The translations under genes were made by a program, and so were the position numbers. Below the pieces are notes generated by a model that was not told the origin of the DNA, searched no databases, and saw only the letters and a program-made list of their open reading frames with translations. A stretch of DNA of 64,000 nt from contig JACHLS010000013.1 of NCBI GenBank assembly GCA_014204635.1, positions 1 through 64,000 on the forward strand, read 5' to 3'. Positions 7,885 through 16,962 of this stretch are shown in pieces; within the stretch, counting starts at the first letter, position 1; each line of letters starts with the position of its first letter. Origin of the DNA: Sporosarcina luteola. Its GTDB lineage: Bacteria > Bacillota > Bacilli > Bacillales_A > Planococcaceae.

Positions 7885-10818
7885 TCACCCTTTCTCTCCA
7901 TCAGTTAAATGTTCATAGCCTGGTCTTGCCCATTTCCGCTCCACTTCCACACCGTTTTGCGGATGTCTCTTCTTATTCCGCGGATTGGATGCGGGCAGCG
8001 GGCTCTTGCCTTCTTTTCGAATGACCTCCATTCGAACTTTTGTCTGTTTAAAGGCTGGTGTGTTCGTCCGTTGATCGACAGCTGGTCCTGTCAAGAAGTT
8101 AATGGCCGATTCCTTCTCAACCGAGTTCATCGGCAAGAACAGTTCATTTCCTTTTACACGGTCCGTGACGAGAGCGGACAGTCGCAATGCCCCATACGGT
8201 GAGACAAGACGGACAGTAGAACCGCTGACAACGCCGCGTTCTTCTGCCAGCTCCGGCGACACTTCCACAAAGATTTCCGGCACTTTGGACTGAATGCCAT
8301 CTGATTTATTCGTCAGATTTCCTTCATGGAAATGTTCCAGCAACCGGCCATTATTGATATGCAAATCGAATTCATCCGGGAATCGAGCTGGTTCCACCCA
8401 ATCTGACAAGGCAAAACGTGCTTTTTTATCTGGAAAGTTGAATCCATCTAAATATAGAAGCGGCGTGCTTTCGCCTGTTAAGCTGCCCCAGAAGAAACTG
8501 TCCCAACCTTCCATGATGGAATAATCTGCTTGGCCGAACAACGGAGATAAGCTTGCCATTTCCGCAAAAATATCGCTTGGATGACTGTAGGCCCAATCGG
8601 CTCCAAGCCGATTCGCAATCTCCTGCATGATCCACCAATCAGCCTTTGCATCGCCCAGCTCCGGGAGTGCCTGATACAATCGCTGAACCCGTCGTTCCGT
8701 GTTCGTGAATGTCCCATCCTTCTCAAGTGACGGGACGGCAGGTAATATCACATCCGCATATCGGGCGGTCCGTGAGAAAAAAATGTCCTGGACCACGAGG
8801 AAATCCAATTTAGAAAGGACATCATGGACATGATTGGCATTTGAATCGACAAGTGCCATATCTTCCCCGACAATATACATGCCTTTCATCTTTCCTTGAT
8901 CGACGGCATGAAGCATTTGTATATTATCAAGTCCTGGCTTTCCGTCAATCTCGACTCCATAAGCCTGCTCAAATTTTTGTCGTGCTGCGTCATCCGTGAC
9001 GTGCTGATATCCCGGCAGCCAGCCAGGCAGCGTTCCCATGTCGCATGCGCCTTGCACGTTGTTATGGCCGCGCAATGGATAAGCACCTGCCCCTGGACGG
9101 CGGTAATTCCCCGTCGCCAGCAGCAAATTGGAAATCGCGGCAGATGTATCGGAGCCACCTGTGTTTTGCGTGACACCCATTCCCCACAAGATACAAGTTC
9201 CATCAGCGTCCCGGATCATTTCTGCTGTGCGGATCAACTTCTCCTTCGGCACCCCTGTAATATGTTCTGCGAAATCCATCGTATACGTGTGAAGCACTTC
9301 TTTCAATTCTTCAAAATGGTGGACATTGGCTTGGATAAACTCCTCATCATGCCACCCTTGGTCGATCATGTACTTTGTAATCGCCATTAGCCAAACCTGG
9401 TCGGTTCCTTGTTTTGGACTTATGAAAATATCCGAGCGTTCCGCCATTTCATGCTTTCGCAAATCCGCCACGACCAGCTTTTGCCCATGCAGCTTATGCG
9501 CCCGTTTCACTCTCGTGGCCAGAACTGGATGGCCTTCTGCTGGGTTCGCGCCGACGATAATGACAAGTCCTGCCTTGGCAATATCCTTTATCGTACCAGC
9601 GTCCCCTCCCATGCCGACCGTGCGGAAAAGCCCATCTGTTGCCGGAGACTGGCAATAGCGGGAACAATTGTCAACATTATTCGTGTGAAACACTTGCCTT
9701 GCCAATTTCTGCATCAAATAGTTTTCTTCGTTCGTGATTTTGGAGGAAGAAATTAACCCTACGCTATCGCGTCCATGTTTTCGATGAATGCTGCCCAGTT
9801 TTTTTGCCACAAGATCAAGGGCATCTTCCCAGCTCGCTTCTTCGAACGCCTCGCCTCGCCGGATGAGCGGTTTCGTCAGACGTTCTTCACTGTTTATAAA
9901 GTCCCATCCGAACTTCCCTTTGACACAAGTCGAGATCGCATTGACCGGTGCCTCGGAAACCGGCTGGATTTTCAATATTTTACGATCCTTTGTCCAAACT
10001 TCGAATGAACAGCCGACCCCACAAAACGTACAAACTGTCTTGGTCTTTTTCGTTCTCGTTTCCCTCATAGCCGCCTCTGCATCTGAAATGGCCATGATGC
10101 CGCTATAGCCGGTTTCCACATCTTTCACCAAATCGATCATCGGTGTCAAAATATCATCATTCAATCCAGTCATGAAACCAGCTTCACCAAGCATGGACGT
10201 TTCCATCAATGCGTTGCAAGGGCAAACTGTCACGCAGTGACCACAGCTGACACAGGACGAATCATTGATTTTCGCACCACCATCCCACAAAACGATTGGC
10301 CGATCCCGTTCCCAGTCGATGGAAAGTGTTTCATTCACTTGGAGGTTTTGACATACCTCCACGCATTGACCGCATGCGATGCATTGGTTTGGATCATATC
10401 GGTAGAATGGGTTTGTCAGATCGACGCTGTCTTTTGAACATTTCGGTTCATAAGGATATTTTTGGTGCTCAATCTCCATCATGTCCACAGTGTTATGTAT
10501 TTTGCAGTTGCCGTTGTTGTTATCGCACACTGTGCAATAGAGCAGGTGATTTTCAAGAATGCGATCCATCGCTTCTGTTTGGGCAGCTTTTGCCCGTGCG
10601 GAAGCAAGTTGCACGTTCATTCCAGAAACCGCAGGCGTCGAACATGCTCTGGCAAGCCGGCCATCTACCTCCACAATACACGTATCACAAGTTTCAATCG
10701 GATCCACTTCAGGTAGATGGCAAATTTGTGGATGTGCCAGTTGTGCCTGGTTGATCACTTGAAGAATCGTCATGCCTTCCACGAATTCATAGGGAGTATT
10801 ATTGATTCTTATTGACAT
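7885..10818 (-). CDS. fdhF: formate dehydrogenase, NuoG-like large subunit
   Basis: 977 residues. Domains in order: 2Fe-2S ferredoxin (Cys33, 44, 47, 59); His/Cys-ligated NuoG-type cluster (Cys95, 98, 105); two 4Fe-4S sites (Cys146/149/152/156 and Cys189/192/195/199); then the molybdopterin oxidoreductase core with its own cluster (Cys263, 266, 270, 298); and a C-terminal molydopterin dinucleotide-binding domain. The residue aligned with E. coli FdhH selenocysteine is Cys389 in NCSRYCQSP, so this is a cysteine enzyme. It oxidises formate to CO2 at a bis-MGD Mo or W centre. No NuoE/NuoF-type diaphorase is nearby, so the electron acceptor is unclear. An attenuator-like hairpin precedes the gene. 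Confidence 0.95.
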   Translation of the reverse strand: MSIRINNTPYEFVEGMTILQVINQAQLAHPQICHLPEVDPIETCDTCIVEVDGRLARACSTPAVSGMNVQLASARAKAAQTEAMDRILENHLLYCTVCDNNNGNCKIHNTVDMMEIEHQKYPYEPKCSKDSVDLTNPFYRYDPNQCIACGQCVEVCQNLQVNETLSIDWERDRPIVLWDGGAKINDSSCVSCGHCVTVCPCNALMETSMLGEAGFMTGLNDDILTPMIDLVKDVETGYSGIMAISDAEAAMRETRTKKTKTVCTFCGVGCSFEVWTKDRKILKIQPVSEAPVNAISTCVKGKFGWDFINSEERLTKPLIRRGEAFEEASWEDALDLVAKKLGSIHRKHGRDSVGLISSSKITNEENYLMQKLARQVFHTNNVDNCSRYCQSPATDGLFRTVGMGGDAGTIKDIAKAGLVIIVGANPAEGHPVLATRVKRAHKLHGQKLVVADLRKHEMAERSDIFISPKQGTDQVWLMAITKYMIDQGWHDEEFIQANVHHFEELKEVLHTYTMDFAEHITGVPKEKLIRTAEMIRDADGTCILWGMGVTQNTGGSDTSAAISNLLLATGNYRRPGAGAYPLRGHNNVQGACDMGTLPGWLPGYQHVTDDAARQKFEQAYGVEIDGKPGLDNIQMLHAVDQGKMKGMYIVGEDMALVDSNANHVHDVLSKLDFLVVQDIFFSRTARYADVILPAVPSLEKDGTFTNTERRVQRLYQALPELGDAKADWWIMQEIANRLGADWAYSHPSDIFAEMASLSPLFGQADYSIMEGWDSFFWGSLTGESTPLLYLDGFNFPDKKARFALSDWVEPARFPDEFDLHINNGRLLEHFHEGNLTNKSDGIQSKVPEIFVEVSPELAEERGVVSGSTVRLVSPYGALRLSALVTDRVKGNELFLPMNSVEKESAINFLTGPAVDQRTNTPAFKQTKVRMEVIRKEGKSPLPASNPRNKKRHPQNGVEVERKWARPGYEHLTDGEKG

Positions 10819-10840
10819 GTCCTTCCGAGTCTCCTTTCAT

Positions 10841-10899
10841 AAAAAAATCCACTATGAAAACACACCTCAAAATGATGGTGTTCGGATTTTCATAGTGGA
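10841..10899 (-). promoter_or_regulatory. Attenuator-like hairpin in the fdhF leader
   Basis: A perfect 13-bp inverted repeat (10848-10860 with 10887-10899) encloses a smaller ACACC/GGTGT stem. On the minus strand it is followed immediately by seven T (complement of 10841-10847) and then the fdhF ribosome binding site (AAAGGAG) and start at 10818. It therefore has the form of an intrinsic terminator placed inside the 5' leader of fdhF. A candidate promoter lies about 120 nt further upstream (11017-11045), leaving room for an alternative fold or ligand-binding element. Confidence 0.65.
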
Positions 10900-11016
10900 A
10901 ATAGTCCAATAGCAGACCTTGCTAAATAACCAATCCGTATTTAAGATGAATTAGAAAGATAGTGCCGATGCATAGAGTACATAAACACCCTCTTTCAATC
11001 TAGTATAGTTCATGGG

Positions 11017-11045
11017 CTTATAATATACAACTAGTCTTATGTTAA
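11017..11045 (-). promoter_or_regulatory. Candidate fdhF promoter
   Basis: On the minus strand, -35 TTAACA (complement of 11040-11045), 17-nt spacer, -10 TATAAG (complement of 11017-11022). It would give a leader of nearly 190 nt before fdhF. A plus-strand TATAAT at 11019-11024 overlaps it and could be the -10 for the divergent mpsC-like/fdhD genes, though no good -35 is seen for that direction. Confidence 0.4.
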
Positions 11046-11085
11046 TTTGTTGATTATTCTAATTACGACAGACAGGGATGGTTAT

Positions 11086-11430
11086 ATGTCAAAAAAAATT
11101 CATGATTTCAACGCGATTATCCGCAAGTTGCGTAAAGATCTATTCGGTAAAGGTCCGGAGCGGATCCATTCTGTCATCATTGATAACATGGTCATTTCCA
11201 CTCTTTACGGAAATTTGACGCCGACTGAAAAATTCATCGCCGGAACACCTGAGGGTAAAGAGATGGTCCATGTGGCGAGAACAAGAATGATACAGGAAGT
11301 GTATGACAAGGCGCCCCCTGAAGGACTGGAGGAACTTATCGGCGCCAAATTCGTCCATCTGTTTTCAGATTTCAAAGTGGATGATGACATCGCCGTTTCC
11401 GTCTTCTTGTTCGATCGAAATATCGAGTGA
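11086..11430 (+). CDS. MpsC-like (DUF2294) protein
   Basis: 114 residues from ATG 11086. It belongs to the DUF2294 family, now called MpsC-like after the third component of the S. aureus MpsABC membrane-potential-generating system. Supporting segments are KGPERIHSVIIDNMVISTLYG near the N-terminus, LTPTEKFIAGTPEGKEMV in the middle and DIAVSVFLFDRNIE at the end. It has no membrane segment. No mpsA or mpsB gene is in the window. Its place 13 nt upstream of fdhD and divergent from fdhF suggests a role with formate dehydrogenase, which is inference from context. Confidence 0.8.
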   Translation: MSKKIHDFNAIIRKLRKDLFGKGPERIHSVIIDNMVISTLYGNLTPTEKFIAGTPEGKEMVHVARTRMIQEVYDKAPPEGLEELIGAKFVHLFSDFKVDDDIAVSVFLFDRNIE

Positions 11431-11443
11431 AGGAGGGTAAACA

Positions 11444-12235
11444 TTGAATCTGATGAATCGTAGAGCCATTGTGAAGTATACAGATGGCAAGTTTATTTCC
11501 AAAATGGATGATGTGGCAGTCGAATATCCCATCACCGTGCTGTTAAACGGCAAAGAATTCATTACCATCGTCTGTACACCGCAATACATCGAGGATATGG
11601 TAATCGGATTTTTGGCTTCCGAAAAAATTGTGGCAGATGTTCGTCATCTGACGGACATCCGCTGGGAAGAATCTACTGGGATTGTCCATGTCACAACGGA
11701 TCAGGTATTTCCTTTTTATGAAAAGTTGCAGAACAAGCGGTATATCACCTCCTGTTGCGGAATGAGCCGACAAGGCTTTGTTTTTGCGAATGATGCATTG
11801 GCCGCAAAGCAATTGAACACCAGAAATGTCCATCTCTCTTCAGCCGAGTGCTTTCGCTTGATGGCCCAGATGGATGCACATGCAGATTTATTCCACCAGA
11901 CGGGCGGCGTACACATTGCATCTCTTTGCAATCCGCACGAGACGATTGTCCGACGCATGGATATTGGAAGGCACAATGCACTGGATAAAATATATGGTTA
12001 TTGCTTGAGGGAAAATATACCGATCGAGGATAAGGTGGTCGTGTTCAGCGGCCGGATCTCTTCAGAAATACTGTTGAAGGTGTCTAAGATTGGTTGTGAA
12101 GTAGTCCTTTCCAAGTCAGCACCAACGGATTTGGCCATAGACCTCGCAGATGAGCTTGGCATTACTGCGGTCGGTTTCATTCGTCAGAATACGTTTAATG
12201 TATACTCACATCCCGAACGAATAACTGACGGATAA
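11444..12235 (+). CDS. fdhD: FdhD sulfurtransferase for formate dehydrogenase
   Basis: 263 residues starting at TTG 11444, chosen because GGAGG lies 7 nt upstream; the next ATG at 11453 is an alternative. FdhD transfers sulfur from a cysteine desulfurase to the Mo-bisMGD cofactor, which is needed for formate dehydrogenase activity. Family segments present are VAVEYPITVLLNG, the GFLASEKIV region, TSCCGMSRQGFVFAND and the C-terminal VVVFSGRISSEILLKVSKIG. The cysteine loop holds Cys104-Cys105 rather than the CxxC of E. coli. It pairs functionally with the divergent fdhF. Confidence 0.93.
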   Translation: MNLMNRRAIVKYTDGKFISKMDDVAVEYPITVLLNGKEFITIVCTPQYIEDMVIGFLASEKIVADVRHLTDIRWEESTGIVHVTTDQVFPFYEKLQNKRYITSCCGMSRQGFVFANDALAAKQLNTRNVHLSSAECFRLMAQMDAHADLFHQTGGVHIASLCNPHETIVRRMDIGRHNALDKIYGYCLRENIPIEDKVVVFSGRISSEILLKVSKIGCEVVLSKSAPTDLAIDLADELGITAVGFIRQNTFNVYSHPERITDG

Positions 12236-12390
12236 TTCAAATTCTATAAAATATTTAGTGACACGAAAACTTTTTGATGGTATTATGGCGGAAATGTGAC
12301 AAACCTATGTCTCAATCTTCCAGTTCTATCAACCGAGCTGAGGCATCTTTTCTGTCCATCATACTTTTAATTCAAAAGGAGACGTGAAAA

Positions 12391-13671
12391 GTGAAAAAGA
12401 CAAAAAACAGATGGTTGATTGCCGCTTCTGCCGTTGGAATCCACATTTCGATCGGGTCCGTCTATGCTTGGAGCAATTTTACGAACCCGTTGATTGAACA
12501 GTTTGGCTGGTCGACCAGTCAAGTGCAACTGACATTTAGTATAGCCATTCTTTTCCTTGGTCTGTCAGCAGCCTTTCTGGGTCACTTTGTTGAAAAATAC
12601 GGACCACGCAAGGCGGGATTATTTGCTGCTGTCTGTTTCGGCATCGGTGTCATTGGTGCGGGCTTTGCTGTAAGCGCTTCCTCGCTGCCCCTGCTTTATT
12701 TATTCTATGGCGTTCTCGGGGGAATTGGGCTCGGTGTCGGTTACATCGCACCGGTTTCCACATTAGTGAAATGGTTTCCGGATCGGCGTGGACTGGCAAC
12801 CGGACTCGCCATTATGGGCTTCGGATTTGCGGCGGCAATCAGCAGTCCGGTCATGGAGGCATTAATTACTTCGGTCGGTTTAAAAAATACTTTTTTCATC
12901 TTAGGACTGGCATACTTCCTGATTATGGTCCTGTCCTCCCTATATTTAGAAAAGCCCGAGGAAGGATGGGCTCCAGCCGGATTCAAAGCGAAACTGGATG
13001 CCGGAAAAATCGAAGCCAAACAAGATTTGGCCCAATTGACTGCAAACGAGGCAGTCAAAACAAAAAGGTTTTATTATTTATGGCTTATGCTGTTTATTAA
13101 TGTCACATGCGGCATTGCGATTTTATCGGCTGCCAAGCCGCTGGCAATCGAGAGTATTGGGATGACTACTGTCCAAGCGGCCGCTCTCGTTGGTGTGCTC
13201 GGTCTGTTCAACGGAGCAGGACGGCTCGGATGGGCTTCTATTTCCGACTATATCGGGAGGCAGCATACGTACACAGCTTTTTTTGTAATTCAACTTGCCT
13301 TGTTCGCTTTGTTGCCATTTACGACTAACGCAATTATTTTCCAAGTCATGCTAGCCGTCATCTACACATGTTACGGTGGTGGATTCTCTTGCATCCCAGC
13401 CTATATCGGAGATATATTTGGCACAAAGCAATTGGGAGCCATCCATGGATACATTCTAACCGCATGGTCTGCTGCAGGGATTGCGGGTCCGATGTTTGCC
13501 GCCTGGATGAAAGATACAACTGGAAGTTATGAGAGCAGTCTGCTTTTCTTCGCCGGCCTCTTTGCCGTGGCATTCATCATCTCTCTACTAATTCAAGTGG
13601 ACATCAAAAAAATACGTGCTCAGAACGGCATGGATCCTAAAAAGGTTGCCACACCGATTAAAAGCGTGTAA
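12391..13671 (+). CDS. OFA-family MFS transporter (oxalate/formate type)
   Basis: 426 residues, 12 predicted transmembrane helices. The N-terminal signature ASAVGIHISIGSVYAWSNFT and the loop WFPDRRGLATGLAIMGFG are typical of the oxalate:formate antiporter (OFA) branch of the major facilitator superfamily. It begins with GTG or ATG-equivalent at 12391 behind AAAGGAG. Its position after fdhD suggests it supplies formate or a related carboxylate to FdhF. The family also contains transporters of unknown substrate, so the substrate remains inferred. A terminator follows at 13687. Confidence 0.88.
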   Translation: MKKTKNRWLIAASAVGIHISIGSVYAWSNFTNPLIEQFGWSTSQVQLTFSIAILFLGLSAAFLGHFVEKYGPRKAGLFAAVCFGIGVIGAGFAVSASSLPLLYLFYGVLGGIGLGVGYIAPVSTLVKWFPDRRGLATGLAIMGFGFAAAISSPVMEALITSVGLKNTFFILGLAYFLIMVLSSLYLEKPEEGWAPAGFKAKLDAGKIEAKQDLAQLTANEAVKTKRFYYLWLMLFINVTCGIAILSAAKPLAIESIGMTTVQAAALVGVLGLFNGAGRLGWASISDYIGRQHTYTAFFVIQLALFALLPFTTNAIIFQVMLAVIYTCYGGGFSCIPAYIGDIFGTKQLGAIHGYILTAWSAAGIAGPMFAAWMKDTTGSYESSLLFFAGLFAVAFIISLLIQVDIKKIRAQNGMDPKKVATPIKSV

Positions 13672-13686
13672 TCCGAAATTTCTTAG

Positions 13687-13720
13687 AAGCCTGTGATGTT
13701 CTTTCATCTCGGGCTTTTTC
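13687..13720 (+). terminator. Terminator after OFA transporter
   Basis: AAGCCTGTGATG (687-698 of the kb) pairs with CATCTCGGGCTT (705-716) with one mismatch and one wobble, followed by TTTTTC. Confidence 0.75.
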
Positions 13721-13774
13721 GTATGGATTGGCTCTCAAGGGGTACACTAACCCAAATGATTGAGGAGAGAAATG

Positions 13775-14740
13775 ATGAAACAGATACCTTTTATTCTCAC
13801 ACTTTGTATCGTCGTATTGTTAGTCCCCGTCTGGAAACCGAAATCTACGACAGATACCGAAACATTGCCTGCATCTCTTATGAGTGAACAAGACTTACAA
13901 CAGATCATTGAATCGTATGCTAAAACAATGCGTGTCAAACCAGTGAATGCAGTTGTAGATCCAATTTGGAAAGCGATCCCAGGATATAATGGTCTCGTAG
14001 TAGATAGCGAGGCAAGCTTTAACCGGATGTCCCAGCGCGGAACATTTGATGAGGCATTACTTGTTTATCAGGAATTACCTCCTGCCGTCCGTTTAGCTGA
14101 TTTGCCCCCTGCCCCGATTTATAAAGGAAATCCGGAAAAGCCGATGGTCACATTTTTGATTAATGTGGCATGGGGAGATGAATTCATACGGCCAATGCTC
14201 GATGTATTAGCAGCACATCAAGTAAAAGTGACTTTCTTCCTTGATGGGAGTTGGACTGCAAAAACACCTGAGATGGCTAAAGAGATTTATCAACACGGCC
14301 ATGAAATCGGCAATCATGCTTTTAGTCATCCTGATTTGGCCATGTCTTCCCCCGAGAAAACAAGGGACGAATTGCGCAAAACGAACGCTATCATTGAACA
14401 GACATTAGGTGTGAAGCCGACATGGTTTGGACCGCCTAGCGGCAGCTTTAAGGAGGAAACGATTACCATTGCAAAGGAACAAGGGATGTTCACCGTTTTA
14501 TGGACGGTAGATACAGTCGATTGGAAACAGCCTGACACGGAGGAGATGGTCAATCGAGTGCTCTCTAAAGTTGACAACGGCTCGATGATCTTGATGCACC
14601 CGACCAAGCCGACAGCGGAAGGGTTGGATCAAATGATTCGCGGCATTCAGGAGAAAGGCCTTGTGATTGGCACTGTATCCGGTCTGCTAAGTGAAAAAAG
14701 AATAGATTCGGTTGCAGATGAGGAGTTCTACACACCATAA
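13775..14740 (+). CDS. YlxY-like polysaccharide deacetylase homologue
   Basis: 321 residues from ATG 13775 with GAGGAG about 8 nt upstream. N-terminal signal/anchor (about residues 4-19), then a linker, then a NodB-fold deacetylase domain (about residues 120-310). The zinc-binding HAFSHP is kept, as are APPSG-like GPPSGSF and ILMHPT. The usual TFDDG motif, carrying the catalytic and metal-binding aspartates, is replaced by FLINVAWGDE. The same change is found in B. subtilis YlxY, a sporulation-associated protein. Activity is therefore doubtful. A bidirectional terminator follows. Confidence 0.88.
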   Translation: MKQIPFILTLCIVVLLVPVWKPKSTTDTETLPASLMSEQDLQQIIESYAKTMRVKPVNAVVDPIWKAIPGYNGLVVDSEASFNRMSQRGTFDEALLVYQELPPAVRLADLPPAPIYKGNPEKPMVTFLINVAWGDEFIRPMLDVLAAHQVKVTFFLDGSWTAKTPEMAKEIYQHGHEIGNHAFSHPDLAMSSPEKTRDELRKTNAIIEQTLGVKPTWFGPPSGSFKEETITIAKEQGMFTVLWTVDTVDWKQPDTEEMVNRVLSKVDNGSMILMHPTKPTAEGLDQMIRGIQEKGLVIGTVSGLLSEKRIDSVADEEFYTP

Positions 14741-14744
14741 ATCA

Positions 14745-14782
14745 AGCCCCATCATCAAAGTTGGATGATGGGGCTGTTTTTT
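14745..14782. terminator. Bidirectional terminator
   Basis: AGCCCCATCATC (745-756) pairs perfectly with GATGATGGGGCT (764-775), loop of 7, followed by GTTTTTT. It lies between the convergent deacetylase and AGCS symporter genes, only touching the latter's stop codon. Confidence 0.9.
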
Positions 14783-16241
14783 AGGACTCTTTCTTTGCGT
14801 CTACTTCCGGGATATATTCTGTTTCCCAGAAATCCGCATTCTTTATTCCCAGCTTTTTGGGGTCAAAAACAGGATCCAGCCCGGCCTTTTTCTGCCGTTC
14901 ATAATCTTTCAATGCAATCAGGGCTGGTTTGGCCAAAATGACGATGGCAATGACATTCAGCCAAACCATGATTCCCAAGCCGACATCACCGAGTGCCCAA
15001 GCCAGTTCCGCCGGACGTATTGCTCCAACAAAAGCTGTTATTAGAATAATAATTTTCAATAGGAACATGACTGTCCGGGAATTCCGGTTACGGAACAAAT
15101 AAGCGATATTCGTTTCCGCTATATAGTAATACGCCATTATCGTAGTAAAGGCAAAGAAGAATAGCGCGATCGCAACGAATCCAGCTCCAAATCCTGGCAT
15201 AACTGTATCGACAGCAGCCTGGGTATAGCCCGGCCCTTGTTCAACATCAGCCAAGTTTTGTACAATATAACTTCCATCCTCTGCTTGTGTGTTGTAGGCG
15301 CCAGTGAATAGAATCATAAATGCCGTAGCTGAACAGACAAGCAATGTGTCAATATAAACTGAAAACGCTTGCACAAGTCCTTGCTTGGCTGGGTGTGAGA
15401 CCTCAGCTGCAGCTGCCGCATGGGCACCGGTCCCCTGCCCCGCTTCGTTCGAGAAGATGCCTCGCTTAACTCCCCACGAAATGGCCATCCCGATAATTCC
15501 TCCAAACGCGGAGTCTAACGCGAATGCACTTTTAAAAATGAGGCCGATCACTTCAGGCAACGCTTGGATATTCATGGCGATAATAATGACGGAAAATAGA
15601 ATATACCCTAAAGCCATGAACGGCACAATGACTTGCGCCGTGCTGGCAATTCGTTTTACTCCCCCGAGAATGATAAATCCGAGCAATAAGATGATAAGTG
15701 CGCCCGTTAACCAAGTCGGCATAGAGAAGGCATTTTCCATTCCGGCAGCAATGGAATTGGACTGGACACCCGGCATCAATATTGCCATCGCGATCAATGC
15801 CGCAATGGCGAACGTCATGCCAAACCATTTCCACCCAATTCCTTTCTCAATAAAATAAGCTGGTCCACCGCGATATTGCCCATCTTGCTTTACTTTATAG
15901 ATCTGCGCCAATGTCGACTCGACAAATGCACTGGAGGCTCCGATAAATGCGATGGCCCACATCCAAAATACAGCTCCCGGTCCCCCATAGAAAATAGCCG
16001 TTGCTACCCCAGCGATATTTCCTGTTCCGACCCGACCCGATAAAGCGATGGACATCGCTTGGAAGGAAGATACCCCTGCTTCGGAGCTCTTACCTTGGAA
16101 CATCAGCTTGACCATCTCTTTAATATGACGGACCTGCAAAAATCGCGTCAGTATAGAAAAGACCAATCCCACTCCGAGTAAAATGTAAATAACCGGCGTG
16201 CTCCATAAAATGTCGTTTAACAGACTGACAAATTCGTTCAT
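14781..16241 (-). CDS. sodium:alanine symporter family protein (AGCS)
   Basis: 486 residues with about 11 transmembrane helices. Family signatures are FQAMSIALSGRVGTGNIAGV with ATAIFYGGPGAVFWMW near residues 63-95, and RGIFSNEAGQGTGAHAAAAA in the middle. The protein imports a small neutral amino acid (alanine or glycine in studied members, glutamine in some) with Na+. The exact substrate is not predictable. It is monocistronic. A second, distinct AGCS protein is encoded at 59543-60997. Confidence 0.92.
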   Translation of the reverse strand: MNEFVSLLNDILWSTPVIYILLGVGLVFSILTRFLQVRHIKEMVKLMFQGKSSEAGVSSFQAMSIALSGRVGTGNIAGVATAIFYGGPGAVFWMWAIAFIGASSAFVESTLAQIYKVKQDGQYRGGPAYFIEKGIGWKWFGMTFAIAALIAMAILMPGVQSNSIAAGMENAFSMPTWLTGALIILLLGFIILGGVKRIASTAQVIVPFMALGYILFSVIIIAMNIQALPEVIGLIFKSAFALDSAFGGIIGMAISWGVKRGIFSNEAGQGTGAHAAAAAEVSHPAKQGLVQAFSVYIDTLLVCSATAFMILFTGAYNTQAEDGSYIVQNLADVEQGPGYTQAAVDTVMPGFGAGFVAIALFFFAFTTIMAYYYIAETNIAYLFRNRNSRTVMFLLKIIILITAFVGAIRPAELAWALGDVGLGIMVWLNVIAIVILAKPALIALKDYERQKKAGLDPVFDPKKLGIKNADFWETEYIPEVDAKKES

Positions 16242-16445
16242 CCAAACACCCCTTCTTCGATTTATCCATAAATATGACTGATAGTTTCATAATATACAAT
16301 ATAGATTGAATAGTAAAATATTTTTATTTATCGTTCTAAATGTTGAAGTTATTTGGTTCAGATGAAACTGTCGCTTGGTTTAGCTTTAATCAATCAGTGG
16401 TACAACTATAGAAGGAATAGTGGCAGATTGGAGTGGAAATTGAAT

Positions 16446-16958
16446 ATGGAAATCCTTTTATATGTCAGTGCAATCATTGCTGCACTTTCACTATTATTGA
16501 TTGCCATCTTTGTCATCATGACTTTGAAGAGCGCTAAACAAATGCTTGGAGATATGTCTGAAACGATGAAACGATTGGAAACAAAGATCGGAAAAGTTAC
16601 TACGGAATCCGAACGCTTGATGGCAAAAACGAATGATATCGCAGCAGATGTGGAACTAAAAGTGAAATCGCTGGACGGCTTACAAGCGTCAGCCGCCAAT
16701 CTTACTAAGACGACTGAACATATGAATCGCTCATTTGATGAGTTGTCGAAAGAGATCGCTTCTCCTCCCAAGAAATATGTCGATCTCATGGAAAAAGCAA
16801 CCGTGCTGACGGAAACCATTTCTCGTATTTATTCCATTTTCAAAAAGCGATCAAACGACTCTGCAGGGACTTCTGGCGATGAAACTCGTGACATCATCCC
16901 GCCTTCCCGGCAAATAGAAATGTATAGCCAAAGTAGCATGAATCATGTAAAGAGGTGA
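16446..16958 (+). CDS. DUF948 membrane-anchored coiled-coil protein (pair 1, first)
   Basis: 170 residues from ATG 16446; TTG 16440 with GGAGTGG 6 nt upstream is an equally good start. One N-terminal transmembrane helix (about residues 4-26) is followed by a long heptad-patterned region (about 28-130), as in B. subtilis YtxG-like general-stress proteins of DUF948. The C-terminus is polar and probably disordered. It lies 4 nt upstream of a second DUF948-like gene. A related two-gene set runs on the opposite strand at 19822-20810. Confidence 0.75.
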   Translation: MEILLYVSAIIAALSLLLIAIFVIMTLKSAKQMLGDMSETMKRLETKIGKVTTESERLMAKTNDIAADVELKVKSLDGLQASAANLTKTTEHMNRSFDELSKEIASPPKKYVDLMEKATVLTETISRIYSIFKKRSNDSAGTSGDETRDIIPPSRQIEMYSQSSMNHVKR

Positions 16959-16962
16959 TGGA

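Noticed and set aside
8478..10754. Multiple frames opposite fdhF up to 164 codons long
   Set aside because: Shadows of a long conserved coding region, with no start signals.
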